DNA from: a virus
Strand: one strand, 5' to 3'
DNA: 35,048 nt
Virus record (IMG/VR): IMGVR_UViG_3300037193_003605
Location: 1-35,048 of that record
This document shows, one piece after another, positions 1-4,782 of this stretch. A model generated the notes under the pieces. The model searched no databases, was not told the origin of the DNA, and worked only from the letters and a program-made list of their open reading frames with translations. The number at the start of each line of letters is the position of its first letter. The stretch's first letter is position 1. Both the position numbers and the translations under genes were made by a program.

Positions 1-45
1 CTACAATATACCTAATTGCATAATAATATTAATCAGTGAGTAATT

Positions 46-276
46 ATGGCTAAAAAGAAGAATACAAAGCGTACGCTTATTGGTCTGGTGAGCACCCTGA
101 CCGGTCACCGTATCTATACAACCGTTAATAAGCAAAACATGCAGCTCAAGCAGCAAAGCGGCGGCTCTGTTAAGTTCCGCAAACGCGCTTACGACCCAAT
201 TGCTCGTACTCACACCTGGTTCGAAGAAACCAAGAAAAACCTTGGTCGTAACGAAATCAAGCCACGTAAGAGCTAA
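46..276 (+). CDS. rpmG: 50S ribosomal protein bL33
   Basis: The 76-residue basic protein carries the bL33 signature: an N-terminal KRTLIGLVSTLTGHRIYTT block, then a KFRKRAYDP segment and a terminal HTWFEETK block. bL33 is a small protein of the large ribosomal subunit near the E site. It is longer than the usual 49-55 residues because of an insert between the two conserved halves and a C-terminal tail, and it lacks the CxxC zinc pairs of the C+ form. A GTGAG ribosome-binding site precedes the ATG. It is a host housekeeping gene, closed by a strong palindromic terminator directly downstream. The family call is fairly sure; it does not identify the host lineage by itself. Confidence 0.9.
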   Translation: MAKKKNTKRTLIGLVSTLTGHRIYTTVNKQNMQLKQQSGGSVKFRKRAYDPIARTHTWFEETKKNLGRNEIKPRKS

Positions 277-280
277 ACAT

Positions 281-322
281 GGTATCAAAAAAGCCTCCCA
301 CACGAGAGGATTTTTTGATACC
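281..322. terminator. Intrinsic terminator after bL33 gene
   Basis: A 42-nt inverted repeat pairs GGTATCAAAAAA with TTTTTTGATACC, with an inner CCTC/GAGG stem. The A-run and T-run flank the GC core on both sides, so it can terminate either strand. It separates rpmG from the next gene. Confidence 0.85.
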
Positions 323-340
323 TTCGAATAATGATATAAT
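312..340 (+). promoter_or_regulatory. Extended -10 promoter for the 378-680 gene
   Basis: A perfect TATAAT at 335-340 is preceded by TGA, giving the TGnTATAAT extended -10 form. The -35 region (TTTTTG at 312-317, 17-nt spacer) is weak and falls inside the upstream terminator. The leader would be about 30 nt and contains AAGGGG before the ATG. Confidence 0.6.
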
Positions 341-377
341 ATATATTGTACTGTCGTTTCTGTCGTAAGGGGTTGTA

Positions 378-680
378 ATGCTCAAACTATTCCGCAACTG
401 GAACCTGAAGCGCCCACGGGAGCTTGTTATTCGAGAGGCCTTTCCGAAAGAGCTTGAAGAAGCACTTAAGAAATGGGCCTCTGGGCAAGGTAGAGACCTC
501 GAAGAGCTGATTAAGGTCGGAGATGCAGATCTCAAATGGTATATCTGCAAGTGGCGACACAATACCAGGTGGGTTGATCTCGTGAGTGATGACCCTGCTT
601 TTTATGAGCCGCTACATCTGATCGTTCATGATAGTCAGGGGTGGACCATGTATGATCTGCCGCCTACACAGAAGAAGTGA
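378..680 (+). CDS. Hypothetical host protein
   Basis: A 100-residue protein, not recognised. It starts at an ATG preceded by AAGGGGTTGTA and ends just before a strong hairpin, so it forms a complete one-gene transcription unit. The N-terminal half is charged and probably helical (KELEEALKKWASGQGRDLEEL); the C-terminal half is rich in aromatic residues (WYICKWRHNTRWVDLV). No signal peptide or membrane segment is visible. It belongs to the chromosome flanking the prophage rather than the phage, since it lies on the far side of the tRNA attachment site. Confidence 0.7.
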   Translation: MLKLFRNWNLKRPRELVIREAFPKELEEALKKWASGQGRDLEELIKVGDADLKWYICKWRHNTRWVDLVSDDPAFYEPLHLIVHDSQGWTMYDLPPTQKK

Positions 681-686
681 TGGCTA

Positions 687-722
687 GGGTCTGTATGTTT
701 TATCGTACAGACCCATTTAATT
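687..722 (+). terminator. Intrinsic terminator after the 378-680 gene
   Basis: An 11-bp stem (GGGTCTGTATG at 687-697 with CGTACAGACCC at 704-714, one G-U pair) closes a TTTTAT loop and is followed by ATTTAATTT. Confidence 0.85.
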
Positions 723-746
723 TAAGTGTGATCGCAATGTTACCTC

Positions 747-775
747 TTGAAATTTATCCGTTTATCGCGTAAAAT
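747..775 (+). promoter_or_regulatory. Sigma70-type promoter of the tRNA-Thr gene
   Basis: TTGAAA at 747-752 and TAAAAT at 770-775 are separated by exactly 17 nt. Transcription would start near 782, about 19 nt before the tRNA 5' end at 801. The promoter stays intact after prophage insertion, so a truncated tRNA transcript running into phage DNA is expected up to the terminator at 867-891. Confidence 0.75.
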
Positions 776-800
776 GGTATTTGTACTTTAAGAAATATGT

Positions 801-842
801 GCCGCCTTAGCTCAGTTGGTTAGAGCAGCTGTTTTGTAAACA
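801..842 (+). tRNA. tRNA-Thr(UGU), 5' half only, interrupted by prophage
   Basis: Positions 801-807 form the 5' acceptor strand (GCCGCCT), 810-826 a full D arm (GCTC, loop with TTGGTTA, GAGC), and 828-832 plus 833-839 the anticodon stem and loop with U33 and anticodon TGT at 835-837, which reads ACA (Thr). The 3' side of the anticodon stem begins correctly (ACA at 840-842) but then reads AA instead of GC. No variable loop, T arm (GGTTCGA) or 3' acceptor strand (AGGCGGC) follows. The gene is therefore cut in the anticodon stem, and the sequence changes to prophage. The 3' half must lie at the other prophage end, outside the window. Confidence 0.85.
828..842. other. Prophage attachment site (attL), in the tRNA anticodon arm
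   Basis: tRNA identity is lost between 842 and 843, and a tyrosine integrase gene lies about 110 bp further in. The crossover core must fall within or end at the anticodon stem-loop; anticodon loops are known preferred sites for tyrosine integrases. The exact core cannot be defined without attR. Confidence 0.7.
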
Positions 843-866
843 AATAGTAGAAAAAAGAATTTATAT

Positions 867-891
867 AAATGAGCAGATTGGCTCATTTTTT
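867..891. terminator. Bidirectional terminator between attL and integrase
   Basis: AAATGAGC at 867-874 pairs with GCTCATTT at 881-888 around a 6-nt loop. A T-run follows on the plus strand (TTTTTT, 886-891); on the minus strand TTTATAT follows. It stops the interrupted tRNA transcript from one side and the integrase transcript from the other. Confidence 0.8.
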
Positions 892-949
892 CGGTCAGAG
901 TTGTCAATGTTCGTCTTTTGTATGTCTTCATACTAGCAAATTATGTTGC

Positions 950-1891
950 CTATGTCAATACGAGTGACGTCGATTTGCTGTTTTTTATTTTATTAATCTG
1001 GTGACGAGTTAGTACGATTTCCGTTTTATCTCGAGGGTTTACGCCGTTCACCTCGTCGTAACGACTATGCAAATATTCGTTGGTGAAGTGGAGATAAATA
1101 AGAGTTGTACGTATGTTTGCGTGACCTAACATTTTTTGCACCTCTTCGATTGTCGACCCCTTCATGAGCATACTAGTGGCAAAGGTGTGTCTCAGGGTAT
1201 GAGCTGACACCCTCTTATTGATGCCCGCCAACTCCGACACCTCAGATATTATACGAGTAATATACTGACGACTTATTGCGCTGCCACTTCTATTCGGGAA
1301 AGCATAAATCGAATCATACCCAAGAGTGGAATGATACTGCTTTAAAGTACTATCAGTTTCGTGGTCGATGAATGTTACACGGTTTTTTCGGCCTTTGCCA
1401 AGCCTAACAACTACCGAACGCATATAGATATCATCCTTGCGTAAGTTTACAAGTTCACTTACACGCAGGCCGCTGTTAGCAAAAAACATGATAACTACAT
1501 ATTCTCTCATATTGCGACACGCCTTGAGCATTCGTTTCAGCTCATCGGGAGTGAGAAAGTTTGCTTCTTCTGTTGTGTCGGGTGGCACTTCAAGCTTGGA
1601 CGGATGTAAATCTAGGTAATCTTTAGAGAACAGGTATGAAACGAAGCTGCGAATTGGAATAAGACGATTTCTGTATGTCTTTGGCGCAAGATTTTCTTTC
1701 AAGAGACTTTCTGCGTAGCGATCAACCAGAGATACGGACAGCTCGTTTACGTCGCAATCTCCCGCGAAGTCGACAAAGAATCCAATCACGCTGCGATAGG
1801 TATTGATCGTAGATTCAGTTCTATGCTTTCGATGGTAAATGTATGCAAGCCATTGTTCGACAAGCACACTAATAGGTAGTCCTTCGACCAC
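950..1891 (-). CDS. int: Tyrosine recombinase / phage integrase
   Basis: A 313-residue site-specific recombinase of the XerC/D and phage integrase family, which would insert and excise this prophage at the adjacent tRNA-Thr site. Residues 5-100 match the SAM-like core-binding domain. The catalytic set is complete in order: Arg143 (SGLRVSEL), Lys166 (GKGRKN), His231 and Arg234 (HTLRHTFAT), His257 (MLGHANI) and the nucleophile Tyr266. The start is a GTG with GAGAGG four bases upstream. The small gene 1916-2206 is 24 nt upstream on the same strand and is probably co-transcribed. A bidirectional terminator lies between the gene end and attL. The family assignment is secure; whether it is Xer-like or strictly phage-type is not resolved. 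Confidence 0.95.
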   Translation of the reverse strand: MVEGLPISVLVEQWLAYIYHRKHRTESTINTYRSVIGFFVDFAGDCDVNELSVSLVDRYAESLLKENLAPKTYRNRLIPIRSFVSYLFSKDYLDLHPSKLEVPPDTTEEANFLTPDELKRMLKACRNMREYVVIMFFANSGLRVSELVNLRKDDIYMRSVVVRLGKGRKNRVTFIDHETDSTLKQYHSTLGYDSIYAFPNRSGSAISRQYITRIISEVSELAGINKRVSAHTLRHTFATSMLMKGSTIEEVQKMLGHANIRTTLIYLHFTNEYLHSRYDEVNGVNPRDKTEIVLTRHQINKIKNSKSTSLVLT

Positions 1892-1915
1892 ACGTCGCCT
1901 CTCTCTACCCTCCGA

Positions 1916-2206
1916 TTATTTATTCAATTTGTACATGCTCTTGCGACACAGATGATTGAATAGTCCGCCGACACTCGATTTTGAACGAGCGACCGCGTCT
2001 TCGTAGTTTTGCCATATAATATTCTCCGGCAAAGCACCCGCAACTTGACAATAGAACCTCCAGGATTCGGGCGAGCCGAGCTTCTCGACAAGCTTCATTG
2101 CTATGGATTCTACTTTTTCTTCTTTTCTAAACTTCTCAATGTCATTGTTATTGCCATTGATACTTTTCTTTGAAAAGTTCCCATTGTCATTGATGTAGCG
2201 TGACAT
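1916..2206 (-). CDS. Hypothetical protein upstream of integrase
   Basis: A 96-residue protein with a very good ribosome-binding site (AGGAGG, 8 nt before the ATG). The first 30 residues are polar and Asn-rich; the remainder (ESWRFYCQVAGALPENIIWQ and GGLFNHLCRKSM) looks like a compact helical domain. Tandem position with the integrase invites comparison with a recombination directionality factor, but no excisionase-type helix-turn-helix is clearly visible, so function is left open. Expression would come from the minus-strand promoter at 2649-2677, if transcripts pass the terminator at 2329-2361. Confidence 0.75.
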   Translation of the reverse strand: MSRYINDNGNFSKKSINGNNNDIEKFRKEEKVESIAMKLVEKLGSPESWRFYCQVAGALPENIIWQNYEDAVARSKSSVGGLFNHLCRKSMYKLNK

Positions 2207-2328
2207 CTGTTATACCTCCTATTTTTTGCGCATCTTTAATAAACCTGATTTTGTTGCCAGATTTCTAAATACCTAAAAGGCTACGCAGACATGCCGATCG
2301 TGCATTCTGCTAGCTATCGTTAAGATAC

Positions 2329-2361
2329 AAAAAGCCCTCTTATCTTTTGATTAGAGGGGCT
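2329..2361 (-). terminator. Intrinsic terminator in the leader of the integrase operon
   Basis: On the minus strand an AGCCCCTCT arm pairs with AGAGGGCT (one bulged G), extended by ATC/GAT around an AAAA loop and followed by TTTTTG. The plus strand lacks a downstream T-run, so the site acts on leftward transcripts. It lies between the minus-strand promoter at 2649-2677 and the gene starting at 2206. Confidence 0.75.
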
Positions 2362-2642
2362 CGATTATCCCCCTGCGGGGGTACTAGTTCCAAATTTAGT
2401 ATCTTCATGATAGCACAAATACCTGGAATCGACAAGCCCCCTCAAACAGGGGGCGGATACTAAAGACCGTATGAGACAACGCCATGTGAATAAATCGTTT
2501 AGGATTATGGGCGCAAGATAAGACAAATGGCCATAGGACATAGAACGGTAGAGTGCGCGGAAAGTTATGTATGTAAAGCTATCACGGAACATAAGGGAAT
2601 CTCGACATTTTATTAATCCCAGTACACCATACGCCCGCTATT
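2329..2642 (-). ncRNA. Candidate structured leader or small RNA upstream of int operon
   Basis: A sigma70-like promoter (2649-2677) predicts a leftward transcript of about 310 nt ending at the terminator 2329-2361. Within it are a 9-bp pairing of TTTAGTATC (minus strand, 2456-2464) with GATACTAAA (2396-2404), a nested 7-bp hairpin GCCCCCT/AGGGGGC (2436-2454), a CCCCC/GGGGG hairpin near 2369-2381, and TTCCA/TGGAA segments that could form a pseudoknot across the 9-bp stem. A 75-codon reading frame at 2365-2592 lacks a ribosome-binding site and looks non-coding. No known RNA family is recognised. It could be an attenuating leader of the integrase operon or an independent small RNA. Confidence 0.5.
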
Positions 2643-2648
2643 GACCGC

Positions 2649-2677
2649 AGTATATATTAAACATTCATTATTTGCAA
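2649..2677 (-). promoter_or_regulatory. Sigma70-like promoter, leftward
   Basis: On the minus strand TTGCAA (2672-2677) and TATACT (2649-2654) are separated by exactly 17 nt. The predicted start is near 2642. It is divergent from the rightward promoter at 2745-2753, so the two define an intergenic control region of about 100 bp. Confidence 0.65.
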
Positions 2678-2744
2678 TAGTTTCGTTTTTATTTTATAAA
2701 TACATATAACGTGTGTATGATACGGTGTAAAATGCTACTCTCTA

Positions 2745-2753
2745 TGGTATACT
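2745..2753 (+). promoter_or_regulatory. Extended -10 promoter of the 2760-2887 RNA
   Basis: TGGTATACT is a TGn-extended -10 element (hexamer 2748-2753). The -35 region has no clear consensus. The hexamer lies 7 nt before G2760, which is exactly the first base of the long terminal stem of the RNA, so start site and structure agree. Confidence 0.65.
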
Positions 2754-2759
2754 GCTACT

Positions 2760-2887
2760 GTCGAGTACTAACAATGAAAAGCCTATAGGGTGATTTGCGT
2801 CTAAAAAGGGGCAACTCACTCGAAAGCGATAGGACGCAAGTTTTGTTGTTGGTACTCGACATACCTAGAGTGGGTTGTCCTTTTTTA
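2760..2887 (+). ncRNA. Candidate structured RNA / leader of the plus-strand accessory module
   Basis: The predicted transcript opens with a 15-bp terminal stem, 2760-2774 pairing with 2846-2860 (one G-U pair). Inside, GATTTGCGTC (2792-2801) pairs with GACGCAAGTT (2833-2842). Two further pairings would be pseudoknots: GGGTGA (2788-2793) with TCACTC (2816-2821) and CCTAT (2782-2786) with ATAGG (2829-2833). It ends in a terminator whose arms are GACATACC (2858-2865) and GGGTTGTC (2872-2879), followed by a T-run. The terminator shares GAC at 2858-2860 with the terminal stem, so the two helices compete at their edge, as in attenuators and riboswitches. The first gene starts at 2916. No known family fits fully. 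Confidence 0.6.
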
Positions 2888-2915
2888 TTTGGTTAATATT
2901 ATTTTATGAGGGTGA

Positions 2916-3110
2916 ATGATGGAACAGACAAAACTAGTAGAATTCCGAATTGACGACAACCTGATTGTCGTTGAGCTAAAGTATAAATTTGAAGAGGAGC
3001 AGCTATACTTCTTCGATGAGAAGCAAGATAGCTGGGTGCCTATCAATGTGAGCGATATGATCGCCCCTGATCTTATGACAGTAAAAGACCCAGCTGTTCT
3101 GCTAAAATAA
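2916..3110 (+). CDS. Hypothetical protein, first gene of the accessory module
   Basis: A 64-residue acidic protein, not recognised. Two adjacent ATGs (2916 and 2919) follow GAGGGTGA, and either could start it. The composition (VEFRIDDNLIVVELKYKFEEEQLYFF) suggests a small beta-rich fold with no membrane segment. It sits 29 nt downstream of the terminator of the structured RNA at 2760-2887, so its expression may depend on readthrough or on an unseen promoter. Confidence 0.65.
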   Translation: MMEQTKLVEFRIDDNLIVVELKYKFEEEQLYFFDEKQDSWVPINVSDMIAPDLMTVKDPAVLLK

Positions 3111-3115
3111 GCTTT

Positions 3116-3208
3116 ATGGATAAAAACTGGCGAGCATTTCGTGTTGTGACCGTTCTGCTACTGAGCGGCATACTAATTACCCTCATTCTTATTTTAAATA
3201 AGCTATAA
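3116..3208 (+). CDS. Small single-pass membrane protein
   Basis: A 30-residue peptide starting at an ATG 6 nt after the previous stop. After a short basic N-terminus (MDKNWRAFR), residues 10-27 form one hydrophobic helix (VVTVLLLSGILITLILIL) ending NKL. The ribosome-binding site is weak, so it may depend on coupling to the gene before. Coding status rests on the clean membrane-helix pattern and tight packing between its neighbours. Function unknown. Confidence 0.5.
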   Translation: MDKNWRAFRVVTVLLLSGILITLILILNKL

Positions 3209-3217
3209 TTAAGCATA

Positions 3218-3424
3218 ATGAATGATAAAAACGGAAAGCCGATTACACCCGGCGCTACTTTGAAACGTGCTGTGGAGGGTCGTGGTGCGCCTGTTGGCTA
3301 TGAGTATACAGCACGTCTATACGACTTCCACGACGATGGTAGCGAGGTGCTTGTTGCCGATGGTGGGTTTATTAAAGAAGCACTCGACACTGAACGTGCG
3401 AAGGAGTTTGAGGTTATAGAATGA
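3218..3424 (+). CDS. Hypothetical protein
   Basis: A 68-residue soluble, mixed-charge protein without a recognised domain. It overlaps the next gene by ATGA (3421-3424), a sign of translational coupling. The sequence TATAAT at 3205-3210 lies too close to the ATG for a normal leader and has no clear -35 partner, so an internal promoter is uncertain. It is part of the rightward accessory module between the integrase and lysis regions. Confidence 0.65.
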   Translation: MNDKNGKPITPGATLKRAVEGRGAPVGYEYTARLYDFHDDGSEVLVADGGFIKEALDTERAKEFEVIE

Positions 3425-3675
3425 CCACAAAAGAAGCACTCGATTATCTGAGGGTTTTTCTTATGATGTCAGACTTCTATAATGAATATCCCAGCAAACG
3501 ATTTGTGCTGAAAGACTTCGACCGTACTGATATTGATGATGAGCGTAAGCTAGAACTGATTGTGGGCGATAGCGCTGTACAGAAGCTGCTATATGGTGAC
3601 GTGTTAAGCTCTATTGATATGTATGCTGACCCGGTCAAGTATTTTTATGAACATATGCCGTTTAGCAGTAAATAA
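3421..3675 (+). CDS. Hypothetical protein
   Basis: An 84-residue acidic protein whose ATG overlaps the preceding stop (ATGA). It is rich in Asp, Tyr and Phe (RFVLKDFDRTDIDDERKLEL) and predicted soluble. It is the gene immediately before the MazF-like toxin, so an antitoxin role is conceivable. However, it lacks an obvious DNA-binding domain, and the toxin appears to have its own promoter, so this is not claimed. Confidence 0.65.
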   Translation: MTTKEALDYLRVFLMMSDFYNEYPSKRFVLKDFDRTDIDDERKLELIVGDSAVQKLLYGDVLSSIDMYADPVKYFYEHMPFSSK

Positions 3676-3719
3676 CAGTAGACCCTTCGCCTCTCATGAA
3701 TAACGACTTGTAAAGTGCT

Positions 3720-3725
3720 GTATAA
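3720..3725 (+). promoter_or_regulatory. -10 element giving a near-leaderless toxin mRNA
   Basis: A perfect TATAAT lies 7 nt before the ATG at 3733. If it is a promoter, the mRNA would begin at or next to the start codon, and no Shine-Dalgarno sequence is present. The -35 region is poor (TGAATA-like near 3697). Confidence 0.5.
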
Positions 3726-3732
3726 TTACACT

Positions 3733-4158
3733 ATGTCAAAAGCGCCAACAACACGAACTGTTTATGTAAAAAGATTTAATGTCTGGACAAAGTTGAAACG
3801 GCAAGTCCATAACTATGATGGGCCAACGGCACACTGTAAACCACGTGAAGTATGGTGGGTGAGCCTCGGACATAATGTTGGATATGAGATGGACGGCAAG
3901 AACGAAAACTTCGAGAGACCCGTACTAGTTCTTAGGGTGTTTAACACCAAGCTCTTTCTAGGAGTTCCTCTTACGTCCCAACCACACGAAGGAGATTATT
4001 TCTATAGTCTTGAGTATAACGGAATACCCAGCATCGCAATACTTAGTCAAGTGCGTGCATTCAGCCAGAAAAGACTATTAAATAAAATGGGCGTAGTTCC
4101 TATTGATATGTTTAACGGGCTAAAAAAACAATACATCGAAAAGGTCTTACAAATGTAA
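3733..4158 (+). CDS. PemK/MazF-family endoribonuclease-like toxin
   Basis: A 141-residue protein with MazF/PemK fold landmarks: KPREVWWVSLG (residues 36-46), RPVLVLRVF (62-70) containing the conserved Arg-Pro, PLTS (79-82) with the conserved Thr, and LSQVRAFSQKRL (104-115), which matches the QVRxLxxxRL segment of the family. MazF toxins cut mRNA at short motifs and are normally held by an antitoxin. No canonical antitoxin (AbrB- or RHH-type) is seen next to it; the 84-residue protein upstream is the only adjacent candidate. The chosen ATG has no ribosome-binding site but lies just after a TATAAT. The family is fairly sure; the biological role (addiction, exclusion of other phages) is inference. 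Confidence 0.8.
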   Translation: MSKAPTTRTVYVKRFNVWTKLKRQVHNYDGPTAHCKPREVWWVSLGHNVGYEMDGKNENFERPVLVLRVFNTKLFLGVPLTSQPHEGDYFYSLEYNGIPSIAILSQVRAFSQKRLLNKMGVVPIDMFNGLKKQYIEKVLQM

Positions 4159-4165
4159 CAAATAC

Positions 4166-4187
4166 GCCCCCAGCGTTAGCTGGGGGC
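4166..4187. terminator. GC-rich hairpin after the MazF-like gene
   Basis: A perfect 9-bp stem, GCCCCCAGC with GCTGGGGGC, closes a GTTA loop 8 nt after the toxin stop codon. No T-run follows on either strand, so it may act as an mRNA 3' stabiliser or a weak terminator. Confidence 0.5.
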
Positions 4188-4278
4188 AGTCCCGAAGGAA
4201 TTTGTACTTTAACTATAACAGCAACTAGAACATAATTCAATAGTTTTTGTCAAAAATCTGTATACATTTTTTATGCAA

Positions 4279-4308
4279 TTGTGGACAACCTTTAGCGATA
4301 GGTGTACT
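4279..4308 (+). promoter_or_regulatory. Possible promoter of the zinc-ribbon microprotein
   Basis: TTGTGG (4279-4284) and TGTACT (4303-4308) are separated by 18 nt, with a predicted 25-nt leader to the ATG at 4340. The -10 is imperfect, so this is tentative. Confidence 0.35.
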
Positions 4309-4339
4309 GTACTAGCATGGACGGGAGAAAGGAGCGCAA

Positions 4340-4447
4340 ATGAAGCGACCTTGCGACAGCTGTAGCATCGAATATGAGATGCATGCAGGCGACAACGTAT
4401 GTCCTATGTGCGGCGAACGTACTTTTGTACCCGCAATAGAGACATAG
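4340..4447 (+). CDS. Zinc-ribbon microprotein
   Basis: A 35-residue protein with two CxxC pairs, CDSC at residues 5-8 and CPMC at 21-24, spaced as in a rubredoxin-like zinc ribbon. GAAAGGAG lies 5 nt before the ATG, an excellent ribosome-binding site, and a strong terminator starts 10 nt after the stop. It is therefore a small but complete gene, and the last of the rightward module. Such proteins usually mediate protein or nucleic-acid contacts; the specific role is unknown. Confidence 0.7.
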   Translation: MKRPCDSCSIEYEMHAGDNVCPMCGERTFVPAIET

Positions 4448-4456
4448 CCCATGTTT

Positions 4457-4480
4457 ATAGTCCGGGTTTTCCCGGACTAT
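4457..4480. terminator. Bidirectional terminator between accessory and lysis modules
   Basis: A perfect 10-bp stem, ATAGTCCGGG with CCCGGACTAT, closes a TTTT loop between convergent transcription units: the accessory genes from the left and the lysis genes from the right. The flanking T-tracts are short. Confidence 0.75.
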
Positions 4481-4519
4481 AAGTTTTACTAAGCGCCTGC
4501 TGGGATATGCGTCGGCATA

Positions 4520-4777
4520 TTATTTTCCAGCCTTATATTCAGGCGTGGCAGCATAGCCAAGCAGCCAGCCGAGCTTTGGCCATTTACTTTCCAGCCAGCG
4601 TACGATTGCATAGTATGCAGTCGCAGCAAGAACAGACAATGTTTCGATTAGGAATGATTCCAGCCCGCCATAAGCTTCCGCTGGCAGTTGAATACCCTTA
4701 GATACGAGCCATGCGCTGAGCGTACCAACCAGAATCGGTACGAAGGTTCGGATAAGCGAAATTAGTTTGTTTTTCAT
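4520..4777 (-). CDS. Holin-like membrane protein
   Basis: An 85-residue protein placed directly after the endolysin. A first hydrophobic segment is at residues 7-27 (SLIRTFVPILVGTLSAWLVS) and a second, weaker one near 42-60 (FLIETLSVLAATAYYAIV), followed by a basic, aromatic tail (RWLESKWPKLGWLLGY). Size, two membrane segments, polar C-terminus and neighbourhood fit a phage holin, which opens the membrane so that the endolysin reaches the wall. GGAGATAATAAAT before the ATG at 4777 decides this start over an in-frame ATG 15 nt upstream, which would begin on top of the ribosome-binding site. The call is by context and topology, not by a sequence family. Confidence 0.7.
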   Translation of the reverse strand: MKNKLISLIRTFVPILVGTLSAWLVSKGIQLPAEAYGGLESFLIETLSVLAATAYYAIVRWLESKWPKLGWLLGYAATPEYKAGK

Positions 4778-4782
4778 ATTTA

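Noticed and set aside
801-950. tRNA-Thr with an intron rather than a prophage-interrupted gene
   Set aside because: No 3' exon is found downstream, and a terminator, an integrase gene and then phage genes follow at once.
2365-2592. 75-codon minus-strand reading frame between promoter and terminator upstream of int
   Set aside because: No ribosome-binding site, unusual composition, and it lies across strong inverted repeats; better explained as a structured RNA.
2788-2840. c-di-GMP-I (GEMM) riboswitch
   Set aside because: The GGCAA...GAAA...GGACGCAA text is suggestive, but the flanking pairings (TTGCGTC with GACGCAA) and the lack of the second GEMM helix do not fit the family.
4198-4212. TTTGTACTTTAA shared with 780-791 as a possible att repeat
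   Set aside because: Only 12 nt, AT-rich, upstream of the tRNA rather than in it, and internal to the prophage at the second place; probably chance.
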